DNA of 27,928 nucleotides from Kipferlia bialata (taxonomy: Eukaryota > Fornicata), in the NCBI GenBank assembly GCA_003568945.1, contig BDIP01000160.1, forward strand, positions 1-27,928, read 5' to 3'. The notes under the pieces were generated by a model that ran no database searches, was not told the DNA's origin, and saw only the letters and a program-made list of their open reading frames with translations. Made by a program: the position numbers and the translations under genes. Below are positions 8,206 through 18,903 of this stretch, piece after piece; positions within the stretch are counted from its first letter, which is position 1, and the number at the start of each line of letters is the position of its first letter.

Positions 8206-11200
8206 GTCTCGTACCAATCTGCGTATCTACGTGCTGGCCATGATGGGTCTCTACTACCGGAAGAAGAAGAAGAGATCAGTGGCACTCTCAGAGTTCCAGC
8301 AGGCATGCGAGCTCCTGAGACACACCAAGGTACGGGTGTATGTACACATTTCTAGATGACTGAGTGCTTCCATATATGTCTGAATGATACACAATCCTCC
8401 CCCCCCCCCAACCTTTCTCTCATTATGCTTCTACTGTTGTTTCTATCCCTATCACTCACTCCAGGAGTTTGAGGGTGCTGGTCCAGTGTACCTGGCCACT
8501 GGGTACCTGTACTCACTGGGAGGGGGACTGGATGCCCCGCAGAAGGTATATACACTAGTGTTAGATGGGCAGAGTTAGTCACCACCTTGACTCTTCCTAG
8601 TTGACCCCAGGCCTTCCGCATGTCCCTCCGCGGACTTCAGTGGTATATACTCTCTGTCTGTAAGATGCTATGTATATTGTATATAGCCTCCTTTAACTCC
8701 AGGCCTTCCGCATGTCCCTCCGCGGACTGCAGTGGGCCCTTGCCCAGATACACCTGCCTGTCTCTGACCCAGACTCTGTGTCAGAGCTGGTCAAGGAGAG
8801 CGCAATCATAGGTACACACCTCCCCCCCCCCCTCCCCCGCCCCCTTCTCTCTGTGTGTCTTGCTTGTACTCTAGACTCATTCACTCCCAGGTCACTACAA
8901 TGTTGCCATTTCACTCAAGAAGGGCTCAGGATCGAAGCTCGGCGTCAAGGCAGGCAGAGACAAGGAGGTGGGTGTCTTCTTATCAATATCTGTGTGGGTC
9001 TCACCCCCAGCATAATCCATAATCACGTTCTGTTCTATCTCTGCTCTCCCTCACTCCCCCCCCATCTCTCTCTGCCTTACCCCCAGCAGGATGACCCCTA
9101 CTACCACATCAGCCGTGCCCTCTCTCTCCTTCTCTCCATGTATATACAGATATCCTTGTATATGTGAATATATATATATCTGTCTCACCTTCAGCAGGAT
9201 GACCCCTACTACCACATCAGCCGGGCCCTGTCTCTTGTGGATCTGCTACAGCTGGGTGACCACGGCATAGCAACTAGGGTGCAGAGGGCATTCAGATCAT
9301 TCGATGCTAGGTACGTTTATGCCGGTGTACTTCTAGTATATATAGGAAAGTATATAGTATACATTTGTTGTAGAGTCTGAATATGTATACATTCATATGT
9401 GTTAGTGTCTCACTCCAGGGAGCGTGCCAAGGACATGCGTGCCAGGGGTGAGTCTGGAAGGCCACACCCTGCATCAGCTGGGCCAGCAACTAGGTATAGT
9501 ATAGTGAATAGTATATGTTCCCATCTGTCTATACACTCCATATACCTTCTTACCCCTAGGGCCCCCAGCTTGCCCACTGCAATATTGTTAGTTTTGTGTG
9601 TTCATTATTACCCTCTCCCTATATGACCCCTCACCCCCAGGGCCACCAGCGTCCCCCACCTCCCCAGGCTATCCGGCACCACCAAGAGGGGTCAGGATGG
9701 GACAGCACGGGGCACTATCCCCAGACCCCCCACCGATGCCCCGCCCCATGCCGCCACAGCCTACAAGCCAAGCAGTGCGCCCAGTGGGTCATCCTTCACA
9801 TCCTCCTACCACCTCGCTGCCACTACTAGACCTCCCCAGGGGCATATCCAGATGGATGACACCACTGGGTTCAGGAGCGTGCCCAGTGGCAACATGACAA
9901 TCAGGTACAGTGCCATATACTAAAAATATATATAATTATTGTAGTTTAGTATATAATGGTGCTATAATATGCTAACTCCAGGCCCCCCGATGAGAATGAG
10001 CTCCCTGCATCTAGGTTCGAGAGGGACTCCTACGACGATGGGGTGGACATCCCATCCCCTAGCTCGTTCATCCCAAGGCCGCCTAGTAAGGTAAGATCAT
10101 ATATATACTATCCGAATGGTATAGAACAGTGGGTTATGTGCGTGTTGTTGCTGTTACTGATGCCCAGGGTGCCGGTGTCGGCTCAAGGGGAGGCTTTGAC
10201 TTCACTGCTCCGAGACCACCCATGCCTGGCCCACCTAGGGTATGTATATACTTTACTCTCCACCTCTCTGTCTCTCTCTATATATATGTATGTGTATGTA
10301 TGTTTATATATATGTATTTACTGACTCCTAGGGCAGACGCGAGAGACCTAGGGAGAGGCCTGGCAGCAGGGGTCGCAGACTGGTGGCCAGTGGGGGAGAG
10401 GATGAGTCGTACCTCCATGTGCACCCCCCATCCTCCCACAGCCAGAGGAGACAGACACCGCAGACAGGGGCCATCGCAACTGCTAGACAGGTATGTGCAC
10501 TCTCTCAATACTGTATACATATTTGTATATATATGTGTATATATATGGAGAGAGAGAGAGAGACAGACGCCGCAGACAGGGGCCATCGCAACTGCTAGAC
10601 AGGTATGTGTCAAGCATACATCATACTGTTAGACTCTATAGTGTTGACTCTTCACTTCTTACATCCAGAGACAGATGCGTGCCCTGGCCCCTGCCCCCCC
10701 TACCTCGGCACCCATTGGGGCTACAAAGTCTCGCAGACTCCGTGGAACCAAGGGTACACAGCATCACATATCATCTAGTATATATGTGTGCATGGATTCA
10801 GTGACAATGTGTTGCTAACCCCCAGCCACCAAGGGCGAGAGGTCCGTTGGCATCACGTCCTTGGGCACCGAGTCTCTGCAGCTGAGGCACTTTGCTGGGT
10901 CGGGGAAGAGCAGGGACGACGGCGTGGCACCCCCTCCCTCTGACACAGAGAGGAAGACTGCCCTCAGACTCATCCTGGCAGCCAAGCAGGTATATCCACT
11001 CGTCGCGTTGTTTTTGCGCTCTCTCTCTCTCTGTGTGTGTATGTGTGTGTGTATCTCTGGACCTTTCTCTCCCTCTCACTCCCTAGGCCGTAACTGAGGA
11101 GAGGGCTGCCACCAAGATTGAGGGTGCAGTGAGGGGCTTCCTGGTCAGAAGGAGGATCAGGAATGAAGCCATCAGGGTGCAGACCCTACTGGTCAACGAC

Positions 11201-13347
11201 ATCAAGGTAAATATTGTTGATGTGTGAGAGTATTTCTTTCTTACTTGTTTTTGACTCTTCTTCTCACCTATAGATGGTGTACCGCGGGTACTACCAGCGC
11301 AAGGGTCTCAAGAGGAAGCAGGATGCCGGTACCGTCATGCAGAGAGAGCTGAGGAGGAAGCTCACCCGCAACCACCTCAGGTTAGTTACTGACCTGATAC
11401 AGACACTCTTGACAATTGTGACAATTGGGACCTACTCACTTTTGACTTCAGGAAGCAGGTTGCCGCCACCCTCGAGATCCAGCGTGTGTGGAGGGGCAGG
11501 GTGGAGAGACAGCAGGCGGTCAAGAGGGACGAGGCTGCCTCCATCATCCAGGCCGAGATCAGGATGTGGACCGTCAGGACAAGGTATTGGCGTATACTCT
11601 CTCTCTCTCTCTCTCTCTCTCTGTATATGTCTAATCCCCTTAGGTATCTCCGTTGCAGTGCCGCTGCCCTCAAGAGCAGTATATATATGTGAATATATAT
11701 ATATATCCCACTCTCGCTCTCTATATGATGTGTCTCTAACTCCCTTAGGTACCTCCGTTGCCGTGCCGCTGCCCTCAAGATCCAGGAGCACTGGAGGGCA
11801 TACTGCATCAGGAGGGACGAGGTGGCACCGAGGAAGGCAGCCATTGTTAAGATGCAGGTACATGCTCTATTTGATATATATACTAATTGATGTGTGTCCT
11901 ATTTCTCTTTCTGCGTAGTACTTATGGCCAGGCCCTTGTGCGTATGTTTGTGACCAAGAAGAGGGTGGAGAGGGAGAGTGCAGCTGTGACTGTGATTGCC
12001 AAGTACCACCGGAAGAGACACTGCAGGTATCAGAACTAGTAGTACTACTATAATGAGTATGTATTATTACTTAGTGTCTTCAGGAAGAATTCTCTTACCC
12101 TAGACGTGAGTTCCTGGCTACCCAGAAGGCTGCCGTCACCATCCAGCGGTACTGGCACGGATTCACAGCTCGGTGAGTGTATAACACCATCAGTCTCTAC
12201 CGACACTCTAGGGCTAGTATTCAAATGGTATCTTGTGCTGCTTGCAGTGTATGTTTGCATATGCTTACCCCAGGGCAGAGCTTGAGGGTGTGGTTTGGGG
12301 TGCCCTCACCATCCAGAAGTATGCTAGGATGCGCATCCAGGTATGTGTACTATATATACATAATGGTGCATGTATTATTATGTATATATACATCTAGAAG
12401 TATCCTTACCCGTCAGGTCAGGCACCTTGCTGCCAAGAAGAAGGCCATCGTCTCAGTCAACCAGTTCTTCCGCTCACTCGGTATGTCATCTATTGAATCA
12501 CTGTTTCATCTTGGTCTTATTTCGGAGACACACTTGCAGCTATAGTAGTGTGATATCCCCTCTCTCACTCTTCAGGTGTGCAGAGGGGCCAGAGACACGA
12601 GGAGAGTGGTGCTGCTCTCATCCAGCGTCTATACAGAGGGTAGGAGATATTGAGTACCTGATCAAAGTGTGACATTATAAATCAATCATTTTACACCCCT
12701 GCCCCCATTAACCTCAGATACGTGGTTCGCCGTGCTCTTAGCAGGCGGAGAGATGCTGCTGTTCACCTCCAGCGCTACTGGAGGGGTTATGCCACTAGGA
12801 AGTACCTCAAGGTGAGCGTCTTGCTCAAACCTATATTGATAGTATCAGTATCTCAATCTATAGTTGCCCCTCTCTGACCCTCTAGGAGGTGACTGCTGCT
12901 ACCATCCTGCTGCAGCACAAGAGGCGTGGCCACATTGACAGGGTCTATGTCACCAACCTCCGGCACTCCATCGCAGTCTGCCAGGCATACATTAGGAGCA
13001 GGTACATGTCTCGATCTCTCTATATATGTATTCATATATATTGACAGTGTTTAGTTTCTGTTTAGTGTCTTACCCCAGACAGGCCAGGGAGAGGGTGAAG
13101 GAGCTGCGCCATGCACAGGGGGCCATATCCAGGACCATCAGGTACACTGCAGTGTATCACCCTGTTAGTACATGTTGTATGTATACTGTATGTATATATC
13201 CTGACCTCAGGGGTCGTCGTGACCAGGTCTATGCTGAGAAGTACGCCAAGGCAGCAGTACTGGTGCAGTCCTACATGCGCCGTGTCATTGCCATCAAGAA
13301 GATTGCCAAGCTCAGAGCAGACGCAGTCAGGCTCCAGGTATCGTCTA

Positions 13348-13392
<45 letters not shown>

Positions 13393-16251
13393 GTTAGGCC
13401 ATCTGGAGGCAGTACCTGCAGCACCCATCGAGGCGTACCAAGAAGGACATCCTCCATGGTACCATCACTGCCCAGAGGCTTGTGAGGGGGTACCTCACCA
13501 GATGCAGGGTGCAGAGACTCACAGACGCCACACTCACAATATCAAGGTATGTTAGGTGTATCGTGTAGTAGGGCTTTGTTAGTTCTTGTTTCATACAGTG
13601 TCTTACCCTTAGGTCCTACCGCGGGTACCTTGGCAGGAAGGAGGCGTTCAAGATGAGGCGCGGTGCCGATATGATCAGAGCCGCCTACAAGGGTGGGTCT
13701 ATATCTTTACATGACACCAATATCATATTTAGTATGTTTTGTATTCTTGGCGTTACTGATATGTGCAGGATACAAGCTGCGCCGGTCTGAGCAGCAGTCA
13801 GATGCGGCCTCTGCCATATGTGCAGCTGCCAAGGGACACCTGGTCAGGAAGAGAGCAGCAGCCGCAGCCGAGAGTGCCACTGTGATTCAGAAGTACTACC
13901 GGTGCGTAGGGGATGGTATATATGTACATGATTTACATACACCGTAATATCTACGCAGAGACTGACCTTAGTGGCTTCGTGGTCAGAGACCGCCTCTACA
14001 AGGAGAACAAGTGTGCTGTGTACCTCCAGGGCTACCTCAGGGGGCAGAGGGAGAGGAGATACGTCAGAAAGTACATCCAGGTACCGTACTTCCTCTATAC
14101 CACATCTTGTGTGTGTATACACATATTTATGTATATATATATATACATATATATGAGTGTTCTCACTGCAGGCCGCCCTCTATGTCCAGTCCCTGGTCAG
14201 GCGGCGTCTGGCCAAGGACCATGCTAAGGATAGGCGGGATGCCACCACGTGCTGCCAGAGATACCTCAGGAGAAACATTGTGCAGAAGAGGATTACCAGC
14301 GTCAAGTACATCTTCGAGCGGTGCCAGGTACGATGTTGTGTTTGTTATTAGTGTGAATAGTGGAGATGGTTACGTCGCTTACTTCCAGGCTACCAGGCTT
14401 GCCAACACTGAGCGTGAGGCCCACTGGGAGAAGTACGTGGCTGCTAGGAAGGTCCAGGTACGAGAGATGTGATATATTTATATATATATATATATATATA
14501 TATTAGAGTGTGTACTTCGCGTAGTTACTGACTGCAGTCTGTGTGGCGCGGAGTCATGGACAGGCGCCGTGCTAGCAACCGCAAGGGTGCAGCTGATCGT
14601 ATCAGGAGCACCGCCGCTGGGTACATTGTGCGCCACAGGCTGAAGAAGATGGACAACGGTGCAGGTACAGATTGGATGATTATATTTTCTACACGATGTA
14701 TTCCCCTCACTGTTAGGCCTTGTGCAGGGTGTCTGGCAGGGCAAGAGGGAGTACAGGAACATCAAGGAGATGAGTGCCGCCAGTGTCAAGATCCAGGCCC
14801 TCCAGAGAGGCAGGAACCAGCGCCGCACCCTAGCACACACTGCAGCCTCTGCATCTACCATCGTGTCTGCCGCAAAGGCATTCCTGGCAAAGAGGCAGCT
14901 CGAGAGGATGCATGCCTCTGCTACACTTATTCAGTCGACCTACAGGGGACACATCTACAGGAGAGATGCCGCGGAGCGTGCGTCCAACGCCATCGTACTC
15001 ACCTGTGTCGCCAGGTACCAACATGTATTTACACCAACTCTCCAAGTCTCTGGTCCCTTCATTGTTTAGAGTCTCTCTAACAGTAGGGGCAACATTGCTA
15101 GAGAGAGGTGCGAGATGGAGCAGGCTGCCTGTCTCACCATACAGAAGGTGGCCAGGGGATATGTCGACAGGTGCCGCGTGGTCAAGATGAGAGCGGCAGT
15201 GGTGCTTCTGCAGGTGAGTAGCATCATTATACATTCATGCTCTTCTGTTTATCTTTGCTTCTGTATTTGTGTCTGATGTCCAGGCCCAGTTCCGTGGTTA
15301 CCTAGCCCGTGTTCACTACTCCAGAGACGTCAAGGCAGTGGTGGATGCCCAGGCTCTGCTCAGGTATACATGTTCATATTCACATATATGTGATACATTC
15401 ACATATGGCTGTGGTATATCATATACTCTATTCGTGTACATATCTTTCTCTCATGATGCTGACACCACAGGGTGAGTGTGGCCAAGCGCAGAGTGAGCCA
15501 GAGACTCAGTGCCGTCAACTGTGTCAAGCGCTATGCTGTGGGCAGAATCCAGAGACGCAAGTACCTCGCCACCATTGCCGCTGCCCGTAAGTGCCAGTCC
15601 CTGCTCTCCCTCTCCCTGTGCAAGACCAGGCTGGAGAGAGAGAGGGTGGCTGCGGTGAAGGCAGAGTCCCTAGCCAGAGGGTTCCTGGTCAGACGCAGGC
15701 AGAGGAGGCTACAGGAGGCCGCTGTACTGGTGCAGTGCAGGGTCAGGCAGCAGAGGGCTGTGGAGGAGACCAAGCGCTGGCTGGGTGCGTACATTTGCCC
15801 ATCATTGCATTATACTCAACTTTTCTACTTTCTTGTCTGATACCAGATACCATCACACTGCTGCAGGCCATGGTGAGAGGCAAGACTGCCAGGGAGCAGG
15901 TCAAGCAGTCTCTCGCAGCCATCACAGTCATCCAGACCCAGTACAGGTACCGACCTCATTATCTTACACGGTATATCTTCCCCTATAGCGTGACGTTATC
16001 TATCGCTTACCTCCTAGGGCACATGCCGCCCGTAAGCTTGCCAAGGATAGGGTGCACGCTGTGGAGGTCACTCAGAGCCACATGCGCAAGAGGTATTGAT
16101 TAATCTAATCCATCTATTCTATTCGTTGCCCTCTAACCGTGTAGGATTGTGCTCAACAAGCTCAAGAAGGACACTGCTGCAGCCCTTACTATCCAGACGA
16201 CCTTCAGGCGTGTGCTTGCTATCAAGCACGTCAAGGAGGTATACAACTTTA

Positions 16252-16282
<31 letters not shown>

Positions 16283-18542
16283 TAAAGTGTTGTGACAAGA
16301 TGACGTGTTTGGCATATTCACTAACGCGTAGGTCCGTGCTGCACGTGCCAAGGTGTATGCCCTTGTCAAGGGCTGGGCCGAGAGGCGCAGGATCCAGAAG
16401 GAGAAGGATGCAATGGGGCTCATTCTCGCCAGGATGCGCATTTACAGGTATATCCAGACTGTTCATTATGTGTTTCCTTGTGTACCTTGTACTAACCTTC
16501 TAGGGCAGTCAGTGCAAGGAGAGAGACCCAGCGTGCCGCCACCATCATCGAGGCATGCTACAAGGTATAGCACACACATATGTGCATACACACATATATA
16601 TATATATACATATATGGAGAGAGTGACAATGTTTTAGTTTGATACTGATGTTCAGGGCCACCTGCAGCGCATGAAGTACCAGGAGACTGTGGAGCGTGCC
16701 CATGCCATGCAGTTATGCATGGTAAACAGGAACGTCAACAGGAAGGGCAAGGTGCCAGCCATCGCATTCCTCAGGCCAGCACTCAAGAGCCACCTCACCA
16801 GGTAATATATATACACCACAACCTAAGTATACTCGGTTGTGTAATGTTACTCACCCTAGGATCAGGATGAAGCGCCAGGCCCGTGCCGCCACGCAGATCT
16901 CCGCCATTGCCAAGGGCCGCGTTGTGCGTAACAACCTCAAGTTCAGGGACAAGCACGCGTCCGTCATCCAGGCCGCCACCAAGGTACTGTACACAAACAG
17001 TACCACATTCCCTATCTATTAACAGAATGTCTCAATGATATATATATAAATATATATATATATATACTCAAAATTATATATACTAGTGAACCAGGCGATC
17101 CATGACCGCACCACATTCCCTATATATTAACAGGATGTCTCAATGATAAGAATACATATACAAATATATATATATATATATATATACTAATGAACCAGGC
17201 CTTCCATGACCGCACCCGTCTCAAGGTTGAGGAGAAGGCTGCCACGACCATCCAGCGTGTACACAGGGGGCACATTGCTAGGAAGTCCACCAAGGACTTT
17301 GTCAAGAAGGTGAACATACTCTCTCTCATTCCCTCTGTGTATTCTAGGTGTGGTTTATCTATCTCACTTCCAGGTTCTCTTCATCCAGGCCCACTTTAGA
17401 CTCTATCTGGCCAGGAAGAACGAGGTCGAGCCCGTCGTGCCCAGCGTCATCATTGTGCAGGTACCCAGCGCTCTCTATCTCTCTCTCTCTCTCTCTCTGA
17501 GTGTCTCTCTCTCTCTAAGAGCGTGATAAATGATTATTAGTATGTGCATGCTCACCATAGTCCTATGGTCGCATGTTCCTGGCTAGACTGGAGGCCGATA
17601 GGAGGAGAGCCGCTGTCAATGTCGTGCACACATGCATGCTCAGGCGGATAGCCATGCGCCAGTACCAGAGGTATGTGTAGAGAGTGATGTTCCTCGTACT
17701 CGGGGCTTCATCTATGTTTCTTCTTCGTCTAACGTCTAACCCTCCAGACTCCGTGCCTCTCACTCTGTCATTGCCAGGGTGGCCAGGAAGAAGGAGGTAA
17801 TTTGAATTTATTCCCTATTGTCCATTTTCCCTCTGTTCTAGACCGTATTGTAGTATTCACAACACATACGCTACTTCTGACCCAGGTTATGGACAGATGC
17901 TCCAGGGAGGCCTCAGCTGCCCTCAGGATCCAGACCATGTGGAGGAGGGCACAGGGGAGCAGAGCAGCCAAGTCCTAGTACGTAATTGCCCATATATTCA
18001 ACCAATTCTTTAGTGTATGCCCTAACCCTTTCAGCCTTCGCTCCATCATTGCCATCCAGAGCTATGAGAGGAGGAGACAGGCTCAGAAGAGGGCCAAGGA
18101 CATCAGGACGAACGCAACAATCATCCAGGTATCCCTTTCTCTCTCTCTCTATGCATTCAGATCTTTAGTCCTGCGCATATGTGTGTATATATGTGTGTCC
18201 ATGTTCTTCTCTCACCCCCAGTCCTACTGGAAGATGTGCCTGCAGAGGCGCACGTGGCTCAAGACCAGAGCTGCCATCAAGCTCATCCAGAACGAGTACC
18301 GTGTGCACGCTGCATCTCAGGTACACATATACACCATATACATATATATATCACTATCATACTACCGACTCCATCTTCTTACCCCCTAGGTCAACGACAT
18401 GCGTCATAACAGATATAGCATTCAGATTAAGTGAGTCCTCCTAACCCCCTAGGTCAACGACATGCGTGCCGCTGCCACCACCATCCAGAAGTACTGGAGA
18501 GGGGCCATGGAGAGAGACAGAATGGCAAAGCTCAAGTGCGTC
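8206..18542 (+). CDS. Giant TPR-like and IQ-repeat protein (about 1,917 codons, 51 exons, both ends uncertain)
   Basis: All 51 exons from 8206-8329 to 18453-18542 join in one frame. Residues about 1-194 look like TPR-type helical hairpins (NLRIYVLAMMGLYYR, SVALSEFQQACELL, YYHISRALSLVDLLQLGD). About 195-478 is Pro/Ser/Gly/Arg-rich and probably disordered. From 11087 onward some 1,440 residues form about 60 IQ-like segments spaced about 22-26 residues apart, for example LEIQRVWRGRVERQ, LIQRLYRGYVVRR, TTIQRVHRGHIARK and TTIQKYWRGAMERD. IQ motifs bind calmodulin or centrin-type EF-hand proteins. Long arrays occur in ASPM and other cytoskeletal or flagellar proteins. No CH, motor or kinase domain is seen. 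The first exon opens inside a TPR-like helix, so an upstream part is probably missing or is the Aha1 segment. No stop codon was identified after 18542. A cytoskeletal role is inferred. Confidence 0.8.
8602..8643 (+). repeat. Acceptor echo of the exon at 8703
   Basis: TTGACCCCAG plus 34 nt coding AFRMSLRGLQW is repeated about 100 nt upstream of the true edge. It has one synonymous change (CTT for CTG), then breaks into TATATA. Confidence 0.9.
9076..9129 (+). repeat. Acceptor echo of the exon at 9195
   Basis: CTTACCCCCAGCAG plus about 38 nt coding DDPYYHISRALSL is repeated. There are three synonymous changes (CGT/CGG, CTC/CTG, CTC/CTT). It breaks into CT-rich sequence. The tandem CAGCAG acceptor is present in both copies. 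Confidence 0.9.
9551..9580 (+). repeat. Diverged acceptor echo of the exon at 9641
   Basis: CTTACCCCTAGGGCCCCCAG resembles the true CTCACCCCCAGGGCCACCAG about 80 nt downstream. It is more diverged than most echoes, with replacement changes. Confidence 0.6.
10561..10602 (+). repeat. Donor echo of the exon ending at 10490
   Basis: 42 nt coding RQTPQTGAIATARQ plus the GTATGTG donor are repeated. There is one synonymous difference (ACG for ACA). The left edge joins a GA repeat. Confidence 0.9.
11631..11680 (+). repeat. Acceptor echo of the exon at 11749
   Basis: CTAATCCCCTTAGG plus about 36 nt coding YLRCxAAALK is repeated. It has one synonymous (TAT/TAC) and one replacement (AGT/CGT) change. 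A TA-rich stretch follows. Confidence 0.9.
13351..13389 (+). repeat. CT microsatellite in intron
   Basis: About 39 nt of CT repeat lies just before the acceptor at 13397. It is one of many intronic CT tracts (also near 1700, 1870, 11605, 16250 and 17480). Confidence 0.9.
17003..17217 (+). repeat. Tandem duplication of intron plus exon edge
   Basis: ACCACATTCCCTAT to TCCATGACCGCACC occurs twice, offset 104-108 nt. The first copy ends in an exon fragment (17095-17112, coding AIHDRT) that runs straight into the start of the second copy (ACATTCCC). The second copy supplies the true exon at 17199 (coding AFHDRT). The junction shares ACC. Confidence 0.92.
18380..18407 (+). repeat. Acceptor echo of the exon at 18453
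   Basis: TTACCCCCTAG plus 17 nt coding VNDMR is repeated without change 62 nt before the true edge. Confidence 0.85.
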
Positions 18543-18711
18543 GTAACCCCCTCTCTCTCTGTGTCTCTCTCTCTCTCTACCTATATTCCTATATATACCT
18601 ATATGTATATAGGTATGGGTACCTTGGACATGTTCCTTTGTGTTCAGCAGTATATTGAGTCTACCCCCCCCCCCTCTCTCTATATATATATATTCCTATA
18701 CCTTTCCCTCA

Positions 18712-18802
18712 GGTGTACCTGTGCCTTTGTGTTCTCTCTCTCCCACCCTATCTATACGTTTAGACATATTATTAACCCCCAGGGGGGCCTGTGCCTTTGT
18801 GC

Positions 18803-18803
<1 letters not shown>
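18712..18803 (+). repeat. Possible degenerate echoes near the DPP membrane exon
   Basis: CCTGTGCCTTTGTGTTCTC (about 18718) and CCTGTGCCTTTGTGCTCC (about 18788), each after an AG, resemble each other. They loosely resemble the exon start at 18904 (CCTTGTCCTCTTTGTGG). A third fragment lies near 18633. Which, if any, is coding is unclear. Confidence 0.45.

Positions 18804-18846
<43 letters not shown>
18804..18846 (+). repeat. Poly-C tract before the DPP membrane exon
   Basis: 43 C in a row, then CT repeats and more C runs, then the CACCCCCAG acceptor at 18903. It lies where the IQ gene loses its stop and the DPP gene loses its start. Confidence 0.9.
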
Positions 18847-18848
<2 letters not shown>

Positions 18849-18903
18849 TCTCTCTCTGTCTCTCTCTTTTTCTCCCCTCCACCCCCCCCCCCTCCACCCC
18901 CAG

